From Natronosalvus amylolyticus (GTDB lineage Archaea > Halobacteriota > Halobacteria > Halobacteriales > Natrialbaceae), in NCBI RefSeq assembly GCF_024298845.1, contig NZ_CP101156.1, positions 2,294,001 through 2,358,000 of the forward strand: a stretch of 64,000 nucleotides of DNA, written 5' to 3'. Position numbers and translations under genes: made by a program. Each line of letters begins with the position of its first letter. Positions within the stretch are counted from its first letter, which is position 1. Shown here one piece after another: positions 52,223 to 61,311 of the stretch. A model generated the notes under the pieces. That model saw nothing but the letters and a program-made list of their open reading frames with translations, was not told the origin of the DNA and made no database searches.

Positions 52223-53263
52223 TCATACATCCTGCAATAAATCGAAATTATCTTTTGCTTTCTTTTTTAGCTCATTCACATTCTCCGGAGATTCGAATGT
52301 AATCGGAAATTCTTCCTTGTCCGGCTCGTAAGATTGGATACCAATTCTCTCAGCTAAAAATGATACTTTTGGTTGATATGCTATAGCCAGAACAGGTGTG
52401 TCGGTAATGGCACTAAACAGTAATGAATGGTACCGCATTGAAACCATCTTATTTACACCACTGATTCGCTCTAAAGTTGTTTGAACTGAAAATTTGTAGG
52501 GTAATATTTTCACATCTAAGTATTTTTTCGCAAACTCTTCATCTTCTTTGGCAAAAGGAATAAATACTGGATTTTCAATCTCGCCACAAATTCTTTGTGC
52601 ATTTTTGATATAGATTTGTCTTGATTTGGGTATATCCATCCCTTCATCAAAATCAAAGTGATACGACATTACATCCGGTTGATAATTTGGCCAAGGCCGA
52701 AAATTCACTCCAGTAGCATCTGTTGATGGACTCTTTGGGTCATTCAATAGGAAGGCTGGGCATGCTGTGGTATGTATTTCTCCATCAAAGTAATCTCTGA
52801 GTTTATTCTGTGACCATTTATCTCGCACAGTAATCAAATCAACATTTGCTAATCGGGTTTCTATGAGTTCCTGCGCTTCAGTTGTCTTAAACCCGGGAAC
52901 TCCTACTCCCAAGATTGCACTTTTTTTCGAACTTGTAACCCAATCCAATCGGCGCTTCAAAATTTCTGGGTCGCTTTCGTTCATTGCTGCACGGCAATCT
53001 CGTAGCACACCACCTCCACCCAAAATATGCACATTGGATCTAGTCGCTCCAATATTTTTAGGGAATAGTTCTACACCCTTCCCTTCTTTTGATAAATGAT
53101 TTTTAATACTATGGGCTATTGCTCGATCTCCAACATTGCCTGTCCAGTAGGCCCCATTGACAGCATAGTGATATTTCCAATGACTTTTTAACTTCCATAT
53201 TATTTCTTGTTTAATAGACCCTGGGTTATTAATACCTTTTTGGATTTGTTTATATGAATACAT
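52223..53263 (-). CDS. polysaccharide pyruvyl transferase family protein
   Basis: 346 aa. Recognised from the CsaB/WcaK-type pattern: AYWTGNVGDRAIAHSIKNHL, the glycine-rich HILGGGGVLRD, a VGVPGF strand, and C-terminal MVSMRYHSLLFSAITDTPVL with SFLAERIG. Members transfer pyruvate from PEP to a hydroxyl of a polysaccharide sugar, making acidic ketals (family knowledge). In a halophile surface glycan this would add negative charge (inference). AT-rich; starts two bases after the stop of the upstream gene, so clearly one operon with it. Confidence 0.85.
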   Translation of the reverse strand: MYSYKQIQKGINNPGSIKQEIIWKLKSHWKYHYAVNGAYWTGNVGDRAIAHSIKNHLSKEGKGVELFPKNIGATRSNVHILGGGGVLRDCRAAMNESDPEILKRRLDWVTSSKKSAILGVGVPGFKTTEAQELIETRLANVDLITVRDKWSQNKLRDYFDGEIHTTACPAFLLNDPKSPSTDATGVNFRPWPNYQPDVMSYHFDFDEGMDIPKSRQIYIKNAQRICGEIENPVFIPFAKEDEEFAKKYLDVKILPYKFSVQTTLERISGVNKMVSMRYHSLLFSAITDTPVLAIAYQPKVSFLAERIGIQSYEPDKEEFPITFESPENVNELKKKAKDNFDLLQDV

Positions 53264-53265
53264 TT

Positions 53266-54234
53266 CTAATATAGGTATTTCATTATTTTGTATAATGTGG
53301 TGGATAAACCATCATCATAAAGAGATCGCAACCCTTGACGGAGAAGTGATTCGTAGTGCGACTCCGCAATCATATACGTAAAAGCCTCTTTTTCAAATTG
53401 GTCGAACCGGCCCCTGCATGCATTTTCTAGCACAATTAACATGTTCTTAACATTCATATCTAATGTAAAATACAGTTCTTGAAACTCTTTGCTCATTAAA
53501 CTCTGTAAAAAAGCTTCTCGATAGTGCGAAACTTCCAGACCACTCCATGCCGTATTTTGGTTCCCATTTGCTATCTCATCAAAAGAGGATTTTGGCCTAT
53601 ATTTTCCCCTTTCCCCAAATGGGTAATTATTAGTTCGAATGTGGATTCCATGCTCTGGTCTGAATTTCATATTTTCAGGAACTAGTTCGTCCTTTTCTTT
53701 CATAATTTGATATAATACATGTTCATCAGCGCCCCTGATTGTATTGTGGATAGAATAATTGATATTGGATAAGTCGGGTAGGGGGTATTGTACATCTGTG
53801 GGAGCAAAATGTAGCCCTGATAGTCTGTAATTATCACCCTCAGTATGAGCCGGTCCTCTGATAATATTGGAATATGAGACATTATGTCTTCGCATATTCT
53901 TTAGGTGCTGCTCCTTAATATCATCATCAAATAACAGTATGTCAATATCCCCGATATACACGTAGTCACAATTCCTTGCTAATGTGGGTTTTGTAATAAA
54001 ACGAACTGCACCTGGCAAAATGCCATTAAAATTGACTGATGTGAATTTGAATCTATCTCCAAATAGACGCCTTAGTATGTCGATTTGTTCCTTGTTATTT
54101 GACCGATATGAATTAGCATCTTCGACACCTATTTCAATGTATGAATTGGGGTTGTTGTTCAGTGCAAAATATATGTATATCGGGGCGAATGCTTCATATT
54201 CCTTATTAGCTGCTGTGTAGAATAACAAACTCAT
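53266..54234 (-). CDS. putative glycosyltransferase-like protein with DxD motif
   Basis: 322 aa, AT-rich. Near residue 93 it has YVYIGDIDILLFDDD, a DxD-type metal site after an N-terminal Rossmann-like strand LFYTAANKEYEAFAPIYIYF, and an EHGIHIRTN strand later. These features fit a GT-A-like transferase but no named family is certain. It is the first gene of the minus-strand pair with the pyruvyl transferase. Upstream lies the end of an IS6-family element. The protein ends in a helical, Tyr/Leu-rich tail. Confidence 0.62.
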   Translation of the reverse strand: MSLLFYTAANKEYEAFAPIYIYFALNNNPNSYIEIGVEDANSYRSNNKEQIDILRRLFGDRFKFTSVNFNGILPGAVRFITKPTLARNCDYVYIGDIDILLFDDDIKEQHLKNMRRHNVSYSNIIRGPAHTEGDNYRLSGLHFAPTDVQYPLPDLSNINYSIHNTIRGADEHVLYQIMKEKDELVPENMKFRPEHGIHIRTNNYPFGERGKYRPKSSFDEIANGNQNTAWSGLEVSHYREAFLQSLMSKEFQELYFTLDMNVKNMLIVLENACRGRFDQFEKEAFTYMIAESHYESLLRQGLRSLYDDGLSTTLYKIMKYLY

Positions 54235-54411
54235 TATTCATGGAGTTGATGTGTTGCGGTCAAATAAGACAAGGCTGGATTTAAACAACCCCTATACTGT
54301 TGCATTTCAGATGGAATCTACCCACAGCGTACTAATTAATTCTTCGCTCTTGTGTTTTGGTCGTGTTTAGTTAAGGCTGAAGGATGAGGCAGAGTGATTT
54401 TCAGCTGATTC

Positions 54412-55134
54412 ATGGCGAAAATCGCCCGCCTCAACGGTTGTAGCGACTGGATCGACTTGGATTTTGTGGAGCGAGAGCGGACACCCCGCCAGCTGATGGA
54501 GCTCGGTATTCGACTGCATCTTGCTGGACTATCGCTTTCGAATACCGTTCGAGAATTAGAGAAGTTCGGTGTCGAACGCTCGCGGAAAGCCGTCCACGAC
54601 TGGGTTCATAAGGCCGGGCTACAGCCCGCCAACAACGCGAATCCGGATCACGTTGCGCTTGACGAGACGGCGATCCGAATCAACGGTAAACAGTTCTGGC
54701 TGTACGCCGCTGTCGATCCCAAGACAAACGAATTCTTGCACTTGCGGCTGTATACGACGACTACAACCGCATTAACGCAACGATTCTTGCAAGAACTTCG
54801 CGAGAAACATGACGTCGAAAAAGCTGTGTTTCTCGTCGATCACGCCCAGCATCTAGCGGCTGCACTCCAGCGAACCGGGCTCCGATTTCGACCCGAACAA
54901 CATGGAAATCGGAACGCCGTCGAACGTGTCTTTCGCGAGGTAAAACGACGTACTTCATCGTTTAGTAATAGCTTCAGCCACGTCGATCCAACAACCGCCG
55001 AAACGTGGCTACAAGCCTTCGCCGTCTGGTGGAACTCGCGTAACTACTTGACTTCGCACCTTATGCTGGTAGAACGCGTAGAACTAGCATTGAACGCCAA
55101 TGCTCCCTGTTACGTCGTTTCTGTCATGTACTGA
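54412..55134 (+). CDS. IS6-family transposase with 3' end replaced by IS701 sequence
   Basis: 240 aa as it stands. The DDE domain is complete: VALDETAIRINGKQFWLYAA, AVFLVDHAQHL and NRNAVERVFREVKRR hold the three acids. The original protein would end WWNSRN followed by TAA at the restored junction; because IS701 entered exactly there, the frame now runs 29 codons into it. The catalytic core is untouched, so activity cannot be ruled out, but the element's right end is now 1.2 kb away. Confidence 0.85.
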   Translation: MAKIARLNGCSDWIDLDFVERERTPRQLMELGIRLHLAGLSLSNTVRELEKFGVERSRKAVHDWVHKAGLQPANNANPDHVALDETAIRINGKQFWLYAAVDPKTNEFLHLRLYTTTTTALTQRFLQELREKHDVEKAVFLVDHAQHLAAALQRTGLRFRPEQHGNRNAVERVFREVKRRTSSFSNSFSHVDPTTAETWLQAFAVWWNSRNYLTSHLMLVERVELALNANAPCYVVSVMY

Positions 55135-56286
55135 GCCAATCGACCAGTTGGAGTGTTTCTCGACGAGGCAGAAACACCACGCCAAGACGTACGTCACAGG
55201 TCTTGTTGCGGCCAGCAACAAGACCGTCCAAGGCATCTCGAACCACGTTCTACCGGCCAAAAGTGAGCGCGCCCTGAACAAGTTCCTCACCGAGTACAAC
55301 TGGGACGAAGACCAGCTCAACAAAGAACGTCTCGCGCTTCTCCAACAGACGAACGACACGAAGTGGAGCAGTGACGGTGTCGTCATCATTGACGACACCT
55401 TCACGCACAAAACCGGCGAGAACATCCCGAACGCCGGAAAATTCTACGACCACACGATTCGCGGCTATATCTGGGGCCAGAATCTGGTTTACGCACTCTA
55501 CGCCGACGAGAAAACCACCTACCCACTCGGCTTTCGTCTCTACGAAAAAGACGCACAGCGGCGGGTTGAGTTGGCTATTGAACTCGTCGACGAACTCATC
55601 GAGATAGGTGTCCCGGCGGACACCTATCTCTTCGACATGAGCTACTGTTCCCAAGAGTTCGTCAGCCACCTCGAAACCTACGGCAAAGAGTGGGTTTCAG
55701 CCGTCAAAAGCGACGCACGTGTCTTGTACGGTGGTGAACGAATCCGCGTCGATGCGCTGGCCGAGCGCATCGACACTGTTCCACGTACGATCGACGGCGA
55801 AACCTACCACATCTGGACGCAAAAACGCGACGTGAGCCGTCTCGGAGAGGTGAAACTCCTGATTACGACGAAAGAATCTAGCGACGAGGATGACGAACTG
55901 AGCGTGAAGTACATCGTGTCGAACAAAATCGATGCGCCAGCGAGCCATCTCATCGCGTTGTACGCGATGCGATGGCGCGTAGAGACGTTCTTCAGGGACA
56001 CCAAGCAGGATCTTGGTTTTGGAGATTGCGAGCTCCGGCATGCCGCAGGTGCCAGTCGCCACTGGCACCTGCTGATGCTGGCCTACAGCCTCCTCAAGCT
56101 CGGTGCTGCACACAGCGCCCTTGGAACAATCCTCGAACGAGCAACCTCGCTGCGCAACGAAATTAAGCGATCCTTCCGCGAAAGCGTTGAAAACCTCCTG
56201 TCCTGGGCGCTCAACAGCCCAAACCGTAGCACCGACGAGCTAATGCACCAGATCGAAGGCATGTTCGTCTAACGTGCGAAGTCAAG
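55047..56286 (+). mobile_element. IS701-family element, intact, 6-bp target duplication
   Basis: 1240 bp with perfect 13-bp terminal inverted repeats CTTGACTTCGCAC / GTGCGAAGTCAAG. TAACTA occurs directly on both sides (55041-55046 and 56287-56292). The known IS701 duplication is usually four bases, so part of the six may be chance. Confidence 0.87.
55100..56272 (+). CDS. IS701-family transposase, intact
   Basis: 390 aa. Family features: start MLPVTSFLSC, first catalytic Asp in VVIIDDTFTHKTG, second in TYLFDMSYCS, and a Y-2-R-3-E-6-K-type signature in YAMRWRVETFFRDTKQ. HLLMLAYSLLKL and LLSWALN close the domain. No interruption, with normal GC content, consistent with a recent arrival. It lies inside the IS6-family element. 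Confidence 0.9.
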   Translation: MLPVTSFLSCTEPIDQLECFSTRQKHHAKTYVTGLVAASNKTVQGISNHVLPAKSERALNKFLTEYNWDEDQLNKERLALLQQTNDTKWSSDGVVIIDDTFTHKTGENIPNAGKFYDHTIRGYIWGQNLVYALYADEKTTYPLGFRLYEKDAQRRVELAIELVDELIEIGVPADTYLFDMSYCSQEFVSHLETYGKEWVSAVKSDARVLYGGERIRVDALAERIDTVPRTIDGETYHIWTQKRDVSRLGEVKLLITTKESSDEDDELSVKYIVSNKIDAPASHLIALYAMRWRVETFFRDTKQDLGFGDCELRHAAGASRHWHLLMLAYSLLKLGAAHSALGTILERATSLRNEIKRSFRESVENLLSWALNSPNRSTDELMHQIEGMFV

Positions 56287-56326
56287 TAACTAAACACGAT
56301 GAATTCACCAAAGCAATACTTGTTAT

Positions 56327-58132
56327 TCACCCTCGAGACTGAATCGCATACAGATTCGCGTACTGCCCACCGTTGTCGATCAGGTCGCCGTGTGCACCTG
56401 TCTCCACGATCTTCCCAGCATCAACCGTATAGATCCGATCGGCGTTTTCAACGGTCGACAGACGGTGCGCAATCGCGATCATGGCATAGTCCCGGTCCAT
56501 CTCCTCGATAGCAGCCTGAACTTCTTGCTCGAGATTCGAATCTAGGTCACTGGTCGCTTCGTCCAACACCAGGAGGTCGGCATCCTGCAACAGCGCTCGA
56601 GCCAGCGCAACCCGCTGTTTTTGCCCGCCAGATAACCGAACCCCGTCGTCGCCGAGCATCGTGTCGTACCCGTTTGGCAACTCTCCAAAGAACTCGTCTA
56701 CTTTCGAGATTTCACAGGCGCGATCAAGTTCCCCACGAGTGACGTCCCGATTCCCGATGGTGAGATTGTACTCGAGAGTATCGTTGAAGATGAACGGGTC
56801 CTGGCGAACGACGGCGATCCGATCACGCCACTCGCCAATATCCATCTCGTCGACTGGAATGCCGTTAGCCCGGATTTCACCACGATCCAGTTCGTACAGG
56901 CGAGCCAACACGGAGACGATGGTCGATTTCCCCGCCCCGGATTGGCCGACGAAGGCGATGAACTCGCCTTTCTCGACCGAGAAATCGATGCCCCGAAGGA
57001 CCTGCTCCTCATCGTCGTACGAGAAGTGTACGTCGTCGAACTCGACCTCGTCAACGACATCAGGGACTTCTCGAGTCGCCTCGTTTGGCTCTTTTCGGGA
57101 CTCGAGTTCCTCGATGAACTGCTGTGTTCGAACCAGATGCGGCAGGTCGTTTTCGACCTGATAGAACAACCGATTGACCTGGCTCACTTTCGGTCCGAGC
57201 TGGAACATCGCAAAGAGGAAGACACCGAGTGCACCCACCGACAAGTCAGCGAATGTCAGTGCAAGATAGATCAGAACGAATACCGAAACCGCAACGCCCA
57301 GGTTGTAGAAATTGTTGATCGCCGCTTCATTCCGCCGAAGGGTGATACGAGCGGTCGTAAACTGGTCGATTGCGTCACTGAAATCCTGTCGCAACTCCTG
57401 AGCAAGCCCGAACAGTCGCACGTCACGAATGCCCTGGGTACCGGCCTGGGCAGCTTCCTGTCGACGCTCGTTCGCATCGGCCACTCTGTCACCGATCGTA
57501 TACCCTGGCTCGACCACGCGCCGAAGAAAGACAGTCAGGAAGCCAAGCACGCCTGCAGCGAACAGCGTCAGTAGTGGCGATATGATCAGCGCGATGATGA
57601 GATACGCCAGCGAGAGAAAGACCATCTCGAGCAACCGGACAACGCGCTGAATAACCCGTCCAGCATAGTTCGTCTGGGTCACAATCGCGTTCAGGATATC
57701 GTCCGACCCTTCCTCGTCGAAATAAGAGACTCGAGCATCCAGTGCGTTATCGTAGGCCCGAAGCTGCAGATCCCGAATGTAGTACGTCCGCAGCATTTCT
57801 CGAAACCAGGCGACGACGAAACTTATGGTGTACCGAACGATCATCACCGTTGCCACGCCCACGACGACCCAGCCAAGCGTGAACGGAATCCCAACGGCCT
57901 CGTAGGCAGTCACGAACACCGCCATCAGTCCATCTGCCTCTGTAGTCGGATCGTCTAGTTGGACGAGTTCGATGATCGGCAGGATAAAACTCAGGCCGAC
58001 CCCCTCGAGGACGGCCGCTACGAGCCCGAGCACAACGATCACGCCGGCAAACTTGGGATTGTAGTGAGCGACGTCGAGGAGCGCCTCGAGTTTTGCACCT
58101 CGTGAAACGCCTTCGGAGTCAGAAGATGACAT
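56327..58132 (-). CDS. ABC exporter (fused membrane and ATPase domains), MsbA/PglK-like
   Basis: 601 aa half-transporter. Residues about 30-330 contain six membrane helices; the nucleotide-binding domain (about 365-595) has Walker A GQSGAGKST (about 396), signature LSGGQKQRVALARALL (about 500), Walker B LLVLDEATSDLD and the switch His in AIAHRLST. It works as a dimer. Its position between the glycosyltransferase cassette and an epimerase gene suggests a lipid-linked oligosaccharide flippase, as PglK in Campylobacter (inference); a lipid or drug exporter is the alternative. Divergent from the epimerase gene with a 167-bp spacer. Confidence 0.88.
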   Translation of the reverse strand: MSSSDSEGVSRGAKLEALLDVAHYNPKFAGVIVVLGLVAAVLEGVGLSFILPIIELVQLDDPTTEADGLMAVFVTAYEAVGIPFTLGWVVVGVATVMIVRYTISFVVAWFREMLRTYYIRDLQLRAYDNALDARVSYFDEEGSDDILNAIVTQTNYAGRVIQRVVRLLEMVFLSLAYLIIALIISPLLTLFAAGVLGFLTVFLRRVVEPGYTIGDRVADANERRQEAAQAGTQGIRDVRLFGLAQELRQDFSDAIDQFTTARITLRRNEAAINNFYNLGVAVSVFVLIYLALTFADLSVGALGVFLFAMFQLGPKVSQVNRLFYQVENDLPHLVRTQQFIEELESRKEPNEATREVPDVVDEVEFDDVHFSYDDEEQVLRGIDFSVEKGEFIAFVGQSGAGKSTIVSVLARLYELDRGEIRANGIPVDEMDIGEWRDRIAVVRQDPFIFNDTLEYNLTIGNRDVTRGELDRACEISKVDEFFGELPNGYDTMLGDDGVRLSGGQKQRVALARALLQDADLLVLDEATSDLDSNLEQEVQAAIEEMDRDYAMIAIAHRLSTVENADRIYTVDAGKIVETGAHGDLIDNGGQYANLYAIQSRG

Positions 58133-58299
58133 ATTGGTATGTAATTGTACAGTGTTCGTCCATAGTCGGTTATAACCTCGTCGGAATACAGTTCCAAGCG
58201 TTCGTTGTTGGCTACCAAACCCAGAGCCTTGGTTTTCGCCAGTTGTAATGGTGGAGAAAGACCAGCAGACTCATACAGACACGACAGACATGCTATGAT

Positions 58300-59238
58300 A
58301 TGACCACTGGGTGGCCATGTGACCGGACGGTGCTGATCACGGGTGGTGCGGGATTCATCGGCAGTCACCTCTCGAGCACGTTGCTCGAGGACAACGACGT
58401 TCGAATATATGATGCGTTGACGACCGGCAGCGAGTCGAACGTGCCGCCAGATGCCACGTTCTTCGAGGCAGATATCCGCCAGAAAGCGGAACTCGCTAAA
58501 GCAATCGCCGAAGTTGACCTGATCTTCCACGAGGCCGCCCTCGTGAGCGTGGCCCGCTCGGTCGAGGAGCCACAGACGAGCCACGAGATCAACACAGCAG
58601 CGACCCTTTCGTTACTCGAGGCTGCCCGACAGGAAGACGCCCGGGTCGTCCTCGCCTCGAGTGCAGCGATCTACGGCCACCCTGAATCAGTCCCCGTCAC
58701 GGAGACCGACCCCAAAGAGCCGACCTCTCCGTACGGGCTCAACAAGCTCACGATCGACCACTACGCTCGACTATACAACGACCTCTACGGCCTCGAGGCC
58801 GTCGCCCTTCGGTATTTCAACGTCTACGGGCCGGGACAGGTTGCGGGTGACTACAGCGGCGTGATAAGCGTCTTCATCGATCAGGCGCTCTCGGGTGATG
58901 ACATCACCGTCCACGGGGAAGGGAACCAGACCCGCGATTTCGTCTACGTCGACGACGTCGTCCAGGCTAACTGCAAGGCGGCGACCACCGATGCAGTCGG
59001 CGAAGCCTACAACATCGGCACTGGCCAGTCGATCACGATCCGCGAGTTAGCCGAACTCATTCAGGACATCACCGATACGAACTCGGATATCGTCCACACG
59101 GACGGCCGTTCGGGTGACATCGAACACTCCGAGGCAGATATCTCGAAAGCCGAAAATCAACTCGAGTACGAGCCGACCGTCTCGCTCCGAGACGGACTCG
59201 AGCAAACCATCGAGTGGTATCGAAACGAGCACAACTGA
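58300..59238 (+). CDS. NAD-dependent UDP-sugar epimerase (GalE-like)
   Basis: 312 aa. Cofactor loop TGGAGFIGSH (about 14-23), catalytic Ser in LASSAAIYG, YGLNK with Tyr/Lys, ALRYFNVYGPGQV and TRDFVYVDD. This is the UDP-glucose/UDP-GlcNAc 4-epimerase group of archaeal extended SDRs. It likely supplies UDP-galactose-type donors to the transferases of this locus. The C-terminus (SGDIEHSEADISKAENQL, then YEPTVSLRDGLEQTIEWYR) is also found as a decayed fragment at 61052-61260. It is convergent with the ROK kinase gene, 13 bp apart. Confidence 0.9.
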   Translation: MTTGWPCDRTVLITGGAGFIGSHLSSTLLEDNDVRIYDALTTGSESNVPPDATFFEADIRQKAELAKAIAEVDLIFHEAALVSVARSVEEPQTSHEINTAATLSLLEAARQEDARVVLASSAAIYGHPESVPVTETDPKEPTSPYGLNKLTIDHYARLYNDLYGLEAVALRYFNVYGPGQVAGDYSGVISVFIDQALSGDDITVHGEGNQTRDFVYVDDVVQANCKAATTDAVGEAYNIGTGQSITIRELAELIQDITDTNSDIVHTDGRSGDIEHSEADISKAENQLEYEPTVSLRDGLEQTIEWYRNEHN

Positions 59239-59251
59239 CCGGCAGGTTCGC

Positions 59252-60274
59252 TTAGTCCGTCGTACTCGAGGCCGACTGCGGAACCTCCACACCCGGCTGC
59301 CTCCCGGTTCGATCACGATACGTTCCCAACGCCCCGTACAACCCAATGTTCTCACCAAGCGGCGACAGGGCAAGCGTCGGCTGATCGACGAAACAGAACT
59401 CCTCGAGGTGGCGCTCGAGCCCCTCGAGTAGCCACTCCTCATTGTTCAACGCCACACCACCACCGAGAGTCACAAGCCCCGGGTTGAACGCGTTACAGAG
59501 CGTGCCGACGCCGGCAGCGTTGTAGCGACTGATCTGGGCTAAACACGATTGAGCGAACGCATCGCCCGACTTGGCGTCCTCGAAAACGACAGGCGCACTG
59601 AGCTCCGCATCCTCCGCCACCCTCCGCGTGAACACACTCTCATCTGCAGACCACTCGTCATCGGTCTCGAGTCGGTGAGCCACGTACTCTGGAATCCCCC
59701 GGCCCGAACAGAACGCCTCCCAGGCACCGGTGACGCCGGTACTCGAGAGCTCGCTCTCTGGAGCCACCGACAGCAACCCGAACTCCCCGGCCTGGGCTGA
59801 CTCGCCCCGAAGGGGATGACCGCGATCGACGACGCCACCGCCGATTCCCGTCCCGAAGGTGAGGTGAATCAGCGAGTCGTGATCCTCCCGTCGTCCGAAG
59901 TACCACTCGCCGAGTGCAGAGGCCGTACAGTCGTTCTCGAGGTACACCGGCAAATCAAAGCGAGATTCGATCGGCGTCCGCAGATCAATGTGTTCGATTA
60001 GGTCACCCGCGGGCGTATCGAACTTTCGGATGTGACCTGCCTCAGCATCCACCAGCCCCGGGGCAGAGATGGCAACCGCATCGAGCGATCTGAGAGACTG
60101 CATTTCCTCGAGTCGCTCGAGCAATTGGGTCTCGAGTCGGTGGGGCTGGGTCGGTTCGCTCGAGACGTCAGAGACAAAATCGCCGTTCGGCGTGCCGATA
60201 GTAGCGTGAAAATTGGTGCTGCCAATGCCGAAGAGAGCGACGAAAGCCATACGAGATACATCCAAATCAGCCAT
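59252..60274 (-). CDS. ROK-family sugar kinase
   Basis: 340 aa from ATG 60274 (an in-frame ATG at 60250 is closer to the first strand). ROK features: a N-terminal phosphate loop variant (LFGIGSTNFHATI), LENDCTASALGEWYFG with the catalytic Asp, HLTFGTGIGGGVV, and GEFGLLSV. The usual zinc-binding Cys cluster is not seen. It probably phosphorylates glucose or an N-acyl hexosamine with ATP, feeding sugar phosphates into the nucleotidyltransferases; the substrate is not decided by sequence. The 3' end abuts the convergent epimerase gene. Confidence 0.82.
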   Translation of the reverse strand: MADLDVSRMAFVALFGIGSTNFHATIGTPNGDFVSDVSSEPTQPHRLETQLLERLEEMQSLRSLDAVAISAPGLVDAEAGHIRKFDTPAGDLIEHIDLRTPIESRFDLPVYLENDCTASALGEWYFGRREDHDSLIHLTFGTGIGGGVVDRGHPLRGESAQAGEFGLLSVAPESELSSTGVTGAWEAFCSGRGIPEYVAHRLETDDEWSADESVFTRRVAEDAELSAPVVFEDAKSGDAFAQSCLAQISRYNAAGVGTLCNAFNPGLVTLGGGVALNNEEWLLEGLERHLEEFCFVDQPTLALSPLGENIGLYGALGTYRDRTGRQPGVEVPQSASSTTD

Positions 60275-60295
60275 ATAGTTATTTTGGGTGATATG

Positions 60296-60314
60296 GGTTG
60301 TACGGCGTGCAACC
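60296..60314. promoter_or_regulatory. 8-bp stem hairpin upstream of the ROK kinase
   Basis: GGTTGTAC-GGC-GTGCAACC, one G-T wobble, 22 bases before the kinase start codon. It could be an operator for a dimeric regulator or a leader hairpin. The remaining spacer to 60483 holds no supported gene. Confidence 0.35.
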
Positions 60315-60483
60315 GTTGGTAGCGAGAAGACACCGTCTTTTGGCCTTGTTCAGACCCTAAGTGAACGTTAGAAGTTGGTAGCTAAGTGTAGAGCATGAAT
60401 TCAGCGTTCCCCCTTGTAGGTTCTATGTCCAAACCTCCACAGATTAGAAAATAGATGTGAGCAGTGTTAAGTCAAATATAGAA

Positions 60484-60909
60484 CTATTCGACAGGCCGAA
60501 TGTTTACACGCCACATACGCTCATCCTGACGGTTATCTACGGGCTCCCCCTGATAATAAAGATCCCCGTGACCACACTCTCTAATATTGTGTAATTCGAC
60601 CTCCCCTGGCTCCAAATCCGTTCCAGAGAAGATTGTGAAGGGGCCAGTTTCGTATCCCGGGTAACGCTGGGTATTACCCTGGTCATTACAGTCGGGGGTG
60701 CGTTCGACTGACCACTCGTTTGTCCCACTGATGGTGTGCACTCCTTCGCTTCCACGTGATGTTATGAATCCAACGCCCCCGCTTTGTGCTGATGCACTCC
60801 CGCTCGCTACCGTCCCCGCAACGACGAGTGCGCCTGTTGCTGCTCCTCCTTTTCGCAATACGGAGCGTCGTGATACACTGTCGGCTATCGGAACGTTATT
60901 TTCTGTCAT
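60484..60909 (-). CDS. small Tat-exported protein of unknown function
   Basis: About 141 aa from ATG 60909, chosen because it starts 13 residues before the twin-arginine motif SRRSVLRKGG; the frame extends upstream to 60984 without signal-like sequence. After the cleavage region (ASGSASA) the mature part of about 95 residues is Gly/Glu-rich with two Cys (PDCND, RECGHG), which could form a disulfide. No domain recognised. No anchor, so presumably released or loosely bound outside the cell. Confidence 0.68.
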   Translation of the reverse strand: MTENNVPIADSVSRRSVLRKGGAATGALVVAGTVASGSASAQSGGVGFITSRGSEGVHTISGTNEWSVERTPDCNDQGNTQRYPGYETGPFTIFSGTDLEPGEVELHNIRECGHGDLYYQGEPVDNRQDERMWRVNIRPVE

Positions 60910-61051
60910 AGGTTCTACCCTCACCCTTGTGAGGTCAAACGCTCGTACACCAGTGGCCCTCTTGGTATAGACAGTCCGTTTCAATCAGATCATACAATTG
61001 TTTCAATGGCAACGTCAGACTCCGAGTTAAAAGCCGACTCATAATAGGCGA

Positions 61052-61260
61052 TTGATTTTGATTGGTTACTTGAGAGACATTATACCTCCCTTGCTCGAGC
61101 TACCCGAACCGAACATTACCTACCTCGACAAACGCGTCGGTTATCCCCATATTAGCGAAGCCAGCATCACCAGACTCAAAGCTGATCTCGGCTACCAACC
61201 GTCTCCCGTCGTGAAGGACTCGAGCAAACCGTGAGTGGTTCGAGAGCGAACGAATCCCAA
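61052..61260 (+). pseudogene. C-terminal remnant of a nucleotide-sugar epimerase
   Basis: The fragment reads HISEASITRLKADLGYQPS and then, in a shifted frame, REGLEQTV, matching the closing segment of GalE-type epimerases (compare the intact gene at 58300-59238: HSEADISKAENQLEYEP, RDGLEQTI). Nothing of the Rossmann domain remains. It is probably a relic of a second epimerase deleted by rearrangement. Confidence 0.6.
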
Positions 61261-61311
61261 GTAATCACGGATTCAGAAACCCTATACCTCGCCATAACCA
61301 GCCTCTGAGAG

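Larger units (their letters stand above)
54361..56299 (+). mobile_element. IS6-family element split by an IS701 insertion
   Basis: The outer inverted repeats TCGTGTTTAGTTA (54361-54373) and TAACTAAACACGA (56287-56299) bracket an IS6-type transposase and the inserted IS701. Removing the IS701 with one copy of its 6-bp duplication restores the transposase stop codon. No target duplication was seen outside the repeats. Confidence 0.72.
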
